A DNA stretch of 24,267 nucleotides from Candidatus Lambdaproteobacteria bacterium (lineage in GTDB: Bacteria; SAR324; NAC60-12): NCBI GenBank assembly GCA_012964265.1, contig DTUH01000314.1, forward strand, positions 1 through 24,267, in the 5' to 3' direction. Below, one piece after another: positions 5,483-14,343 of this stretch (position 1 is the stretch's first letter; the number at the start of each line of letters is the position of its first letter). The position numbers were made by a program, and so were the translations under genes. The notes beneath the pieces are model-generated. The model was not told the DNA's origin and ran no database searches. It was given only the letters and a program-made list of their open reading frames with translations.

Positions 5483-7995
5483 TGCTGAGGAAATTTTACG
5501 ACAAATTCATTCTAAGTTACCCTAAAAGCATTTTGCTAATAATGATTATCTGCATCGCAGCATTGGGTTATCAAGCGCGATATTTAGAAATTGATGCTTC
5601 AGCAGAAACTCTGCTGCTTGAAGATGACAAAGATCTGGCTTTTACACGAATAGTAAATGAGCGCTATGGAAACAGTGATTTCCTTATTTTGACCTACACT
5701 CCAAAGGGAGATTTGCTTGCAGACGCGACTCTAAACTCTTTGCGGAAATTGAGTGCCGAACTGCTGGAGTTGAAGAGAGTTGAGTCAGTGGTTTCCATCT
5801 TGAATGTGCCATTACTGGAAAGCCCGCCCAAACCTGTCAAGGAATTGCTGAAAAATATTCCTACGCTGGAATCTCCTGAAATCGATAAAGCCCTTGCTAA
5901 AGAAGAATTCCTCAACAGCCCAATTTATAGAGATAATCTCGTCAGTCCGGATTTCAAAACCACTGCCTTGCTGATAAATCTGCATGATGATCCGCTGTAT
6001 CGTGAATTGCTGCAGCAAAGGAACAGTTTGCGAAAAAAAGAAAAAGAGAAAACTTTGAGCATTGTGGAGCAGCAAGAACTGGAAAAAGTGCTGCTGGATT
6101 TTAAAAATCACCGCGACAAAATGCGAATGGTCGAGCACAAAAATATTTATCAAGTCCGAGAAATTGCAGAAAGATACCGTGGCGAGGCGAAAATATTTCT
6201 TGGTGGAGCAAGTATGGTTGCGGATGATCTGATAACTTTTATCAGAAGTGACCTTCAGGTTTTTGGTAGTGCTGTGTTAGTTTTTTTGATGCTTACACTT
6301 TGGGTTATTTTCAGACAGTTGCGCTGGATATTGCTCCCCCTGATTACCTGCAGTTTTTCCGTTGTTACAACCAGCGGATTTTTAGGTCTTTTTGGCTGGG
6401 AAGTGACAGTAATTTCCTCAAATTTCATTTCCATCCAACTGATAATCACCATGGCGATTACAATCCATTTGATAGTCCGTTATCGGGAATTGGCAGGTGC
6501 AAATCCGGAATTGAATCAAAGACAGTTGATTTTGGATTCAACGATTTTTATGGCAAGACCTTGTACTTTTGCTGTGTTGACGACAGTGGTGGGATTTGCG
6601 TCACTGGTTTTGAGCGGAATTTTACCGGTCATGAATTTTGGCTGGATGATGAGTGCGGGTATTGGGGTTTCACTATTTCTGACGTTTTTGATATTTCCGG
6701 TACTCTTAATGCAGATGCCAAAGGCGATGCCAAATACGTCCTTTGAGTCACGTTTTGCCTTAACCAAAATATTTGCTGACCTAACAGAACGACATGGAAA
6801 AAGCATTCTGTTTATCAGTGTTGCGGCCTTAATTCTGAGTATTGCAGGAGCGGCTAAACTGAATGTTGAAAATAGTTTCATCGATTATTTCAGGGAATCC
6901 ACTGAGATATATCAGGGAATGAAGTTGATTGACCAACAACTAGGAGGCACAACACCGCTCGATTTAGTGGTTAATCTTGAACAAAGTGAAGAAGAAGTTC
7001 AGCAAGCAAATACGGAAGTGAAAGTAGAAGTGGAACTGGAAGATGAAGATGAGTTTGATGCCTTTGAAGAGGAGTTTGAGGAAAGTGCCGGCAAAGCTCA
7101 ATACTGGTTCACTACAGAAAAAATGGAACGGATTGAAAATATCCACGATTACCTGAATGGACTGGAGCAGACAGGTAAAGTGCTCTCACTGGCTACAATG
7201 CTCAAAATTGGGAAAACCCTAAATTCCGGAGAACCGCTGGATGATTTTATGCTCGCACTTCTCTACAACGAACTTCCGGAACGTTTTCGAAAAATTATTA
7301 TGGATCCTTATGTATCTGTCGAAAACAATGAAGCGCGGTTTTATGTGCGTATACGTGATTCGGAACCTAATCTAAAGCGCAATGAGCTTTTGAAACAAAT
7401 TCAGCATGATCTGAAGGACAAGCTGGATATTCCGGAGGGAAAATGGCAACTCACAAATTTGCTTGTACTCTACAACAATATGCTGCAAAGCCTTTTCAAG
7501 TCGCAAATTCTCACTTTGGGAGTAGTAATTGTTTTATTTTTAATCATGTTCATTTTTCTGTTTCGCTCAATTATCATTGCCCTGATCGCGATTTTTCCAA
7601 ATGTACTTTCAATTGGAGTGGTGCTGGGATTCATGGGCTGGATGGGAATTCCGTTGGACATGATGACCATTACAATCGCGGCAATAAGTGTCGGAATTGC
7701 AGTCGACAATACCATTCATTACATCCATCGCTTCAGGTTTGAATTTGCCAAAGACCGCAACTATCTGGCTGCCATGCATCGATCACACGAAAGTATCGGT
7801 TACGCCATGTATTATACTTCGATTACGATTATAATCGGCTTTTCAATTCTTGTGCTTTCTAAATTTATTCCAAGCATCTACTTTGGTTTACTGACAGGAT
7901 TGGCGATGCTCATTGCTCTGGTTGCGGCACTGACGCTTTTGCCGCAGCTGTTGATTGTCTTGAAACCCCTTGGACCTGAAAGCCAAAAAATATAA
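5482..7995 (+). CDS. RND/MMPL-family lipid exporter (HpnN-like)
   Basis: 837 residues from the ATG, which overlaps the mlaC stop (TGATG); a TTG one codon earlier is less likely. The layout is the RND duplication: one membrane segment (about 13-32), a large periplasmic domain, five segments (about 255-415), then the same again in the second half. The second half keeps the motif GIAVDNTIHYIHRF, with Asp742 in the membrane. The matching place in the first half (AITIHLIVRY) has Ala325 in place of the Asp. Such proteins use the proton gradient to move lipids or hydrophobic compounds; HpnN moves hopanoids. The operon with mlaA and mlaC suggests lipid transport between membranes. An acidic insert (about 516-534) lies in the second periplasmic domain. 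Confidence 0.88.
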   Translation: MLRKFYDKFILSYPKSILLIMIICIAALGYQARYLEIDASAETLLLEDDKDLAFTRIVNERYGNSDFLILTYTPKGDLLADATLNSLRKLSAELLELKRVESVVSILNVPLLESPPKPVKELLKNIPTLESPEIDKALAKEEFLNSPIYRDNLVSPDFKTTALLINLHDDPLYRELLQQRNSLRKKEKEKTLSIVEQQELEKVLLDFKNHRDKMRMVEHKNIYQVREIAERYRGEAKIFLGGASMVADDLITFIRSDLQVFGSAVLVFLMLTLWVIFRQLRWILLPLITCSFSVVTTSGFLGLFGWEVTVISSNFISIQLIITMAITIHLIVRYRELAGANPELNQRQLILDSTIFMARPCTFAVLTTVVGFASLVLSGILPVMNFGWMMSAGIGVSLFLTFLIFPVLLMQMPKAMPNTSFESRFALTKIFADLTERHGKSILFISVAALILSIAGAAKLNVENSFIDYFRESTEIYQGMKLIDQQLGGTTPLDLVVNLEQSEEEVQQANTEVKVEVELEDEDEFDAFEEEFEESAGKAQYWFTTEKMERIENIHDYLNGLEQTGKVLSLATMLKIGKTLNSGEPLDDFMLALLYNELPERFRKIIMDPYVSVENNEARFYVRIRDSEPNLKRNELLKQIQHDLKDKLDIPEGKWQLTNLLVLYNNMLQSLFKSQILTLGVVIVLFLIMFIFLFRSIIIALIAIFPNVLSIGVVLGFMGWMGIPLDMMTITIAAISVGIAVDNTIHYIHRFRFEFAKDRNYLAAMHRSHESIGYAMYYTSITIIIGFSILVLSKFIPSIYFGLLTGLAMLIALVAALTLLPQLLIVLKPLGPESQKI

Positions 7996-8109
7996 CACCA
8001 TGAAAGAGAAAACTGTTCAAACAAAAGTCCTGCTCTCCCTGACCGTACAGTTACTTCAATGAGAATTCCTTTTCTTTGATAATCCGCGCAAACCATTACA
8101 AAAATAAAC

Positions 8110-9048
8110 GTGTTTGGACCTGTTATTGATATAATATTACCAATTTTCGGCCTTTTAATGGTAGGTTATATCGCCGCCGGTGCAGGATGGTTTGACCAGT
8201 CAGCAATTCGTGGACTCACGCGGTACGTCTTTGATTTTGCCGTGCCGATGCTTTTACTGCGTACTCTCGCCTCAACAAACCTTCCGGATGTAATACCGTG
8301 GGATTATCTTGCTTCTTACTATTTTGGTACGTTCATTGTCTTATTGTCGGGTTTTGTTATAACACGTATTCTCTGGCAGCGTACAGTTTCCCAACAGGTT
8401 ATCAGTGCTTTTTCCTGTAGTTTTTCCAACACAGTCCTGCTTGGAATTCCTATTGTTTTACTTGCTTTTGGTGAAGAGGCGGTTTTGCCCTTGTTCATTA
8501 TTATCGGTACACATGGGCTAATTATGGTGCCGCTTTTCACAATTATGCTTGAAATGGCTAAAAACGGAAGGGGTCAGTTTACAACTGTTATTGCCAGTAC
8601 TTCGTATGGATTGATCACGAATCCTCTCATAATCGGTTTGCTTGCCGGATTGGTGTGCAATTTGTTTAAAATAACATTGTGGATGCCTTTTGATGAAATG
8701 GCAAAGTTGCTGGGTAACTCTGTTACCCCCTGTGCTTTGTTTGCACTCGGAGCGACTCTGGCAAGTTTTCGAAAAAACATACCCTGGCAGGAAGTGCCCT
8801 TGATTGTCATTATAAAGACACTTGTACATCCACTGATTGTCTGGAGTTTGGCAACTATGGTATTTGGAATTAATGACGCAATCTGGATTCAAGTGCTGGT
8901 TATACTGGCGGCCCAGCCAACGGGTGTAAACCCTTTCCTTTTTGCCAACCGCTATAACGTGGGACAGTCAGTTTCAAGTGGAGCAGTTTTTATTTCCACT
9001 GTGTTTTCGATATTTACACTCAGCGTTCTTCTTGCATTTTTCCGCTAA
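8110..9048 (+). CDS. AEC-family permease (auxin efflux carrier-like)
   Basis: 312 residues and almost wholly membrane: about ten hydrophobic segments in two sets of five, the size and pattern of the Mem_trans/AEC family. Typical phrases are LPIFGLLMVGYIAAGAGWFD near the N-terminus, FVFDFAVPMLLLRTLA-type text in segment 2, CSFSNTVLLGIPI, and GNSVTPCALFALGATLA in the second half. Bacterial members export or import small organic anions such as malate; the substrate here cannot be told. The start is GTG at 8110; an in-frame stop at 8080 leaves no ATG. The gap of 114 bases after the RND gene makes joint transcription possible, but no shared task is evident. Confidence 0.88.
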   Translation: MFGPVIDIILPIFGLLMVGYIAAGAGWFDQSAIRGLTRYVFDFAVPMLLLRTLASTNLPDVIPWDYLASYYFGTFIVLLSGFVITRILWQRTVSQQVISAFSCSFSNTVLLGIPIVLLAFGEEAVLPLFIIIGTHGLIMVPLFTIMLEMAKNGRGQFTTVIASTSYGLITNPLIIGLLAGLVCNLFKITLWMPFDEMAKLLGNSVTPCALFALGATLASFRKNIPWQEVPLIVIIKTLVHPLIVWSLATMVFGINDAIWIQVLVILAAQPTGVNPFLFANRYNVGQSVSSGAVFISTVFSIFTLSVLLAFFR

Positions 9049-9157
9049 GACTATTGCTCAAGCAATTGAACTAAAAAAACTACGTGCCAAAAATAACTGG
9101 AAAAAATTTTAAAATTAGTGAAAATAAAACAAACTGACAATTCTGAAGAAAGAAAAA

Positions 9158-9841
9158 ATGGCAGTGGTAGAATTTGAAAAAAAGGGTAATATTTTCATTG
9201 TTACCCTTAATGATCCGGAAAGTGGTAACGTGATAAACTCAGAGGTATTGTCTGTTCATCGTCAAGTCTTAACTGAGTTGGAAGCGGTTACAGAAAACTC
9301 TGCTGTAGTAGTTACAAGCAGTGATCCAAAATCATGGTGTGTCGGTCTTGATTTAGAGTGGATTCAGGGGCAGTCCGCAGAACAGTTTGAAAGTACTTTC
9401 AGAGAGCTTGAGGAGGTCTTCGGACGCTGGGCCCTGTTAGCACTGCCGACAGTAGCTTGTATCACAGGTCATTGCATGGCGGGAGGCGCAGTATTTGCGT
9501 CAGCGCTTGATTTCCGTATTATGCGTGCTGACAGGGGATGGTTTGCTTTTAAGGAAATTGATGTTAAAATTCCGCTTTCTCCAATACTTTATGAAATGGC
9601 GGATTTACTGCCGAATAAGCAGACGGTACGTGATCTACTGCTTACCGGACGAAGTATTGGAGGTGCTGACGCTCAAAAAATGGGAGTGGTGGATGAGTCT
9701 CACTCGCTTGAAAGATTAATGCCGCGTGCACTTGAAATTGCTGAGGAACTGGCCCAGAAAGACCACAAAACCTACAATGCAATGAAACAACTTATCAAAC
9801 AGAATCTGGCACGGCAGATAAAACTGGAAATGAAGGAGTGA
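9158..9841 (+). CDS. Enoyl-CoA hydratase/isomerase (crotonase) family protein
   Basis: 227 residues, a short crotonase-fold protein. The oxyanion-hole strands are visible: CVGLDLEW (61-68) and GHCMAGGAVFASALDFRIM (104-122), with Gly109-Gly110 typical of the CoA-thioester site. Glu133 in FAFKEIDVKIPL sits where the first catalytic glutamate of the family lies. The usual second glutamate is not obvious, and the text near DVKIPLSP resembles delta3,delta2-enoyl-CoA isomerases more than hydratases. It probably acts on unsaturated acyl-CoA in fatty-acid breakdown. No other beta-oxidation gene is near. A purine-rich GAAGAAAGA stretch precedes the ATG. Confidence 0.85.
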   Translation: MAVVEFEKKGNIFIVTLNDPESGNVINSEVLSVHRQVLTELEAVTENSAVVVTSSDPKSWCVGLDLEWIQGQSAEQFESTFRELEEVFGRWALLALPTVACITGHCMAGGAVFASALDFRIMRADRGWFAFKEIDVKIPLSPILYEMADLLPNKQTVRDLLLTGRSIGGADAQKMGVVDESHSLERLMPRALEIAEELAQKDHKTYNAMKQLIKQNLARQIKLEMKE

Positions 9842-9948
9842 GTCACTAACTTGCTGTATTCATTTTTTGTTGGAGAAATTGCTTTTTTGTTGTAGATGAG
9901 AAGGTTCTCAAAATAATTGAAATTCATTAAGAACAAAAACATAGTCGA

Positions 9949-12900
9949 TTAAGTATCCTGTTCAACATTTATTTTACAGGACTCCCCGTTTAAATCCCAT
10001 AACATGCCTCCTGGAGTTTCCGTGGGGTACAGCTGGTTTGCAAGGGTTTCAATACAAACAAAGTCAGTGAAATTCTCCAGGGCATCGTTAAGTTTAGCTG
10101 AACCCTGAAAACTGATGCTGATTCGATCCATCACAGCAAGATCCATTTCTTTACGCATGTTCTGGACTTTGTTCACAAATTCCCGGGCAAAACCTTCCTG
10201 AATCAAATCTTCACTCAGTTCTGTATCAAGAGCAACCGTCAAACGGTTGTCAGTTTCTACCAGCAAGCCCTCTTTTTCCTGTCGTTGAATCAAGACATCT
10301 TCCGGAGCCAATCCCAAATTATCTCCGTCAATGACCAATGTAATACTATCACCATTCTGCAGTTTTCTAATCTCGTCAAGATTCAGTTCAGCAATGGCGT
10401 TTGCGGCAATTTTCATTTTCTTGCCGAGTTTACGACCTAAAGTTTTGAAATTGGCTTTTGCACTTAAATTTACCAGTTCCTTCTCATCCGGAGTAATTAC
10501 GATCTCTTTAATATTCAGTTCCTCGGTAATCAAATCTGCAAGGTTTTCCAAAACGTTTTTTGCTTCCGGATCATGTGTTAGCAGAAATATTTTCGGAAGC
10601 GGCTGGCGGATTTTTAACTGATATTTTGCCCGCAGTGCCCGTCCCATAGTGACAGTAGAAAGTACCAAATCCATCTGTTTTTCCAACTCAATGTCCCTGT
10701 AGGATGAATCTGCTTCCGGAAAAAAAGCGAGGTGCACGCTTTCATGATCTGTTTCATGACGCAGTGAGCGGAAAATTCCATCGGCAATGTAAGGAATAAA
10801 GGGTGCAATAATTTTGCTGAATTCGAGCAATACGGTATAAAGAGTTGCATATGCTTCACGTTTGTCCTGACCCTGCCCTGCTTTCCAGAAACGTCTCCTG
10901 CTGCGACGGATGTACCAATTTGTCAATAAGTCGATGAAACCGACAAATGGCGCAACGGAGCGATTCAAGTCGTAACTGTCCATCTCTTTTTGCACTTCAG
11001 AAATCAGCTTCTGTAAACGTGACATAATCCAGCGGTCCATGGGATTATTGTTTTTCACTGAGAGATTTTCCGGAGTCGGTTCCCATCCGTCAATTTTGGC
11101 ATAGGTGCTAAGAAATACCAGTGCGTTCCAGAGCGGCAGAAGTTGCTGTCTTGTTGTTTCTATCAATCCTTTTTCCGAAAAGCGTAAATCTTCACCGCGA
11201 ACAGCCGGACTGTTGAGCATGTATAGACGTACTGCGTCGGCACCATATTTGTTCAACATCTGATTAGGATCCGGATAGTTTTTGAGCCTTTTACTCATTT
11301 TCTTGCCGTCCTCCGCCAGAATCAAACCGTTAACAACACAGTTTTTGAATGCAGGAGTATCAAACAAAGCGCATCCCAAAACTGCCAGTGTGTAAAACCA
11401 GCCACGTGTCTGGTCTAAACCTTCACAAATAAAATCTGCAGGAAAATTTGCTTCAAAACGTTCTTTGTTTTCAAATGGATAATGCTCCTGGGCATAGGGC
11501 ATGGAACCAGATTCAAACCAGCAATCAAGCACTTCCGAAACACGTCTATAGGTTTTTCCATTTCGTTTGATGACCAGTGGATCAACAAAATGTTTGTGAA
11601 GGTCATCAATTTTTTCTCCGGTCATTTCTTCGAGTTTAGCGACGCTTCCGATGCATAAAATGTCACCGTCCTCACTCTTCCAAACCGGAAGCGGAGTACC
11701 CCAAAAACGGTTACGGCTGATGGCCCAGTCTCGTGCGTTTTCAAGCCATTTGCCAAAACGACCATCACGAATATGTCCAGGCACCCAATGCACTGTCCTG
11801 TTATGTTTGACCATCCTTTCTTTAATTGCTTCAACATTTACAAACCATGTTGAAATAGGTTTGTAAATCAAGGGAGTATCGGTGCGCCAGCAAAATGGGT
11901 AACTGTGCTGTACAGTTTCATGGAGAAACATTTTCCCTTCTTCTTTAAGCCTTTGCACGATGGCTTTGTCTGCATCCTTGATATTCATGCCTGCGATAAA
12001 TCCCATGTAATCCATAAAATTACCTTCATCATCTACCGGATCAAAAATTGGAATATTTTCACGCTGAAAAATACGCACATCATCCTCGCCAAAACAGGCC
12101 AGGTGTACAATTCCTGTACCGCTTTCATCGCTGATATAATCATCCAGTTGCAAGGCCCAGGTGTTGATAGTATCGACGCGGCTTTTGGCAAAATCAAAAA
12201 GTGGTTCATATGTCATTCCTTTCAAATCAGTACCCTGCATTTCAGTCAGGACTTCAAAACTACCTTCCTCGAAATATGTGTCGATACGATTTTTGGTGAT
12301 AATATAGCAGTCACCGCTATTTTTATGCCGTATTTTGCTATAGAGGAGTTTTGGTCCCCCGCAGAGTCCCATATTAGACGGTAAGGTCCATGGAGTGGTT
12401 GTCCATGCAAGTAAATATAAGTTTTCTTCGCCATTGACTTTGAAGCGCAAGGTAACAGACGGATCCTGAATATCTTTGTAATTCAGATTTGCCTCAAAGT
12501 TTGAAAGTGGAGTGGAGACGCGCCATGAATAAGGGACGACCTTCACACCCTCATAAATCAGGCCCTTGTCCCAAAGACGTTTAAAAACCCACCAAACTGA
12601 CTCCATGAAAGCAATATCCATGGTTTTGTAGTCATTTTCAAAATCAACCCAGCGTGCCATGCGTTCCACAGTTTCACGCCATTCGTGTGTGTAACGTAAA
12701 ACAATTGCACGACATTCCTCATTAAATTTTCCTTCTCCAAAGGTTTCAATTTCGTGCCGGCCATTCAGTCCAAGAGTTTGCTCAACCTCGTATTCCACAG
12801 GCAAGCCGTGTGTATCCCAGCCAAAACGCCGTACAACTCTGAAGCCCCGCATGGTTTTGTAACGTGGAATAACATCCTTGATGGTTCCTGCCAAGAGGTG

Positions 12901-13068
12901 TCCATAATGTGGAAGTCCTGTAGCAAAGGGAGGGCCGTCGTAAAAGCTGAATGGTTTGCCTTCCGGTCGTTCATCGATTGATTTTTGAAAAATATTTTCT
13001 TTGCGCCAGAAGTTTAATATTTCCTCTTCCATTTTCGAAAAGCCGAGTCTGTTGGACACTTCTTTCAT
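9949..13068 (-). CDS. ileS: Isoleucine--tRNA ligase, large eukaryote-like type
   Basis: 1039 residues, a class I aminoacyl-tRNA synthetase that charges tRNA-Ile. The HIGH box reads H54-Y-G-H57 inside FATGLPHYGHLLAG; the second signature is KMSKR (590-594). Between them lies the CP1 editing domain (TTTPWTLPSNMGLC, SDESGTGIVHLACFGEDD). The text WDTHGLPVEYEVEQTLG and the long C-terminal part without a clear terminal zinc finger mark the eukaryote-like IleS2 group. Members of this group tend to tolerate mupirocin. Its HIGH box has the standard order, unlike the altered one reported for hyper-resistant IleS2. No Shine-Dalgarno is seen before the ATG. Terminal motif losses or frameshifts are absent. 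Confidence 0.95.
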   Translation of the reverse strand: MKEVSNRLGFSKMEEEILNFWRKENIFQKSIDERPEGKPFSFYDGPPFATGLPHYGHLLAGTIKDVIPRYKTMRGFRVVRRFGWDTHGLPVEYEVEQTLGLNGRHEIETFGEGKFNEECRAIVLRYTHEWRETVERMARWVDFENDYKTMDIAFMESVWWVFKRLWDKGLIYEGVKVVPYSWRVSTPLSNFEANLNYKDIQDPSVTLRFKVNGEENLYLLAWTTTPWTLPSNMGLCGGPKLLYSKIRHKNSGDCYIITKNRIDTYFEEGSFEVLTEMQGTDLKGMTYEPLFDFAKSRVDTINTWALQLDDYISDESGTGIVHLACFGEDDVRIFQRENIPIFDPVDDEGNFMDYMGFIAGMNIKDADKAIVQRLKEEGKMFLHETVQHSYPFCWRTDTPLIYKPISTWFVNVEAIKERMVKHNRTVHWVPGHIRDGRFGKWLENARDWAISRNRFWGTPLPVWKSEDGDILCIGSVAKLEEMTGEKIDDLHKHFVDPLVIKRNGKTYRRVSEVLDCWFESGSMPYAQEHYPFENKERFEANFPADFICEGLDQTRGWFYTLAVLGCALFDTPAFKNCVVNGLILAEDGKKMSKRLKNYPDPNQMLNKYGADAVRLYMLNSPAVRGEDLRFSEKGLIETTRQQLLPLWNALVFLSTYAKIDGWEPTPENLSVKNNNPMDRWIMSRLQKLISEVQKEMDSYDLNRSVAPFVGFIDLLTNWYIRRSRRRFWKAGQGQDKREAYATLYTVLLEFSKIIAPFIPYIADGIFRSLRHETDHESVHLAFFPEADSSYRDIELEKQMDLVLSTVTMGRALRAKYQLKIRQPLPKIFLLTHDPEAKNVLENLADLITEELNIKEIVITPDEKELVNLSAKANFKTLGRKLGKKMKIAANAIAELNLDEIRKLQNGDSITLVIDGDNLGLAPEDVLIQRQEKEGLLVETDNRLTVALDTELSEDLIQEGFAREFVNKVQNMRKEMDLAVMDRISISFQGSAKLNDALENFTDFVCIETLANQLYPTETPGGMLWDLNGESCKINVEQDT

Positions 13069-13143
13069 AATTGATAAGTTGGTTCTGGATTGTTAAATTA
13101 AATGCGTGGAGTGTCACAGACTAAGTGAGAACACCAACAAGCG

Positions 13144-14145
13144 TTAAGTTCTTGGGATTTTTCTTGAGAAGCGAACGGCAAGATTAAAATATTCCATAGC
13201 TAAAGCCCCAAGTTTATCATCTTGTTGGGCGACTTTTTGTTCACAGGTTTTTACACCTTGCTTGAGTGCACAATAAGTTTGATAAAGCGGAAGCATTTTC
13301 AGTAAATCCTGATCATTTGAGATTTCAAGATATTGCTGCAAAAAAGCCTCATAAAGATCAGTTTTACCCATGCGTACAAGTTCAACAGTTAAAGACGAAA
13401 CATCATTTGCCACGTCCAGAACCGCCAATTTCTTTTGTACTTCCTGGGGACTGATAAAGTGTATCTGATTGTCATTGAAAAAAATGTGTTCCGGTAAAAA
13501 AGCACCGTGACCAAAAACAATTCTGCCTTTTTTCTGACGTTTGTTGAAAAGACGTTTGTTGTCATCAATAAATTTTTCAAGAGGATGCCGAATCATGTCT
13601 AAAATTGGCTGGGTCAAAGATGCCTCAAAATAGCGTTTCAATTGAAACAGCAGATCGTCACAGAGTGCCCTGAACGGTTCAGGTTTTCCGGACTCTGCGG
13701 CCTTGTCTTTTGCAGGTGAACTGGCGTGAATTTCCACAATCCGAGTTGCAATACTTGCAATATTGTTTTCTGTAAGCTTGTTTTTTTCCAGAAGCCCGGA
13801 AAGTAGCGTCTGATCCGGGAGGGCTTCCATTTTTAAGGCATACTCAATTGTTTCACCTTCATCTCCTCCAATTTTTAACTCACCGTTTTTTGCCTTGACC
13901 GGAAGTACTTCCAAAGGCCAATTTGGATTAAAACGCCGACTGAGCTTACACTCTTCATGACAAAAGGCTTCTTTAACGGCTAATGTCGCATATTCATTGC
14001 CCATCTTTTTGATCTTGTAAAGCTCGTCATCAGCCTTAAAAAGATATGAAGTAGATGTTTCATGAAGCTTAATTGTACTTGGAGAATTTTGATAGGCTGT
14101 CAATTGCCTGAGACCCTTAATCAACTCTATTTGTGTTACAGTCAT
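13144..14145 (-). CDS. APH-fold protein of the COG2187 type, apparently without kinase activity
   Basis: 333 residues with the layout of COG2187 predicted phosphotransferases (aminoglycoside phosphotransferase fold). The N-terminal lobe keeps the nucleotide-binding lysine region LYKIKK, then EEL-type helix text (CHEECKLSRRFNPN) and YALKM. The C-terminal lobe keeps LDVANDVSSLTVEL. The catalytic loop is wrong: where HGDxHxxN is expected the protein has HGAFLPEH (213-220), losing the Asp base (Ala215) and the Asn (His220). The metal-binding Asp further on appears as Ser232 in FISPQEV. It therefore looks like a pseudokinase, perhaps a binding or regulatory protein. It lies between ribBA and ileS on the same strand, but its role is unknown. 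Confidence 0.72.
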   Translation of the reverse strand: MTVTQIELIKGLRQLTAYQNSPSTIKLHETSTSYLFKADDELYKIKKMGNEYATLAVKEAFCHEECKLSRRFNPNWPLEVLPVKAKNGELKIGGDEGETIEYALKMEALPDQTLLSGLLEKNKLTENNIASIATRIVEIHASSPAKDKAAESGKPEPFRALCDDLLFQLKRYFEASLTQPILDMIRHPLEKFIDDNKRLFNKRQKKGRIVFGHGAFLPEHIFFNDNQIHFISPQEVQKKLAVLDVANDVSSLTVELVRMGKTDLYEAFLQQYLEISNDQDLLKMLPLYQTYCALKQGVKTCEQKVAQQDDKLGALAMEYFNLAVRFSRKIPRT

Positions 14146-14160
14146 AGTTTGTACTTAAGA

Positions 14161-14190
14161 TTAATAATGCTTTTCCATGAAACCATCCAA
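14161..14190 (-). promoter_or_regulatory. Possible promoter for the APH-fold gene
   Basis: On the minus strand TTGGAT (14185-14190) and TATTAA (14161-14166) are 18 bases apart. Transcription would start only about 9 bases before the ATG at 14145, and no Shine-Dalgarno is present, so the mRNA could be nearly leaderless. Confidence 0.25.
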
Positions 14191-14343
14191 TAAAGCATTC
14201 AATTAAAAAAAGTGTCTAGAACTAATTCTCATTGTTGCTCCATCTCACACTCACGAATCGTGCATAAAAATACTTGCAGGATTTCGTATTCAGTGGAAAA
14301 CAAATATATTACAACAAAAATAAATCCTTGAATGCGAATCAAA

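Noticed and set aside
8000..8062. 20-codon frame (MKEKTVQTKVLLSLTVQLLQ) between the RND gene and the permease
   Set aside because: Too short, without a convincing ribosome binding site; may be chance.
9842..9948. Terminator between the convergent crotonase and ileS genes
   Set aside because: T-rich runs and a short palindrome (TGAGAAGGTTCTCA) exist, but the palindrome is not followed by a T-run on either strand.
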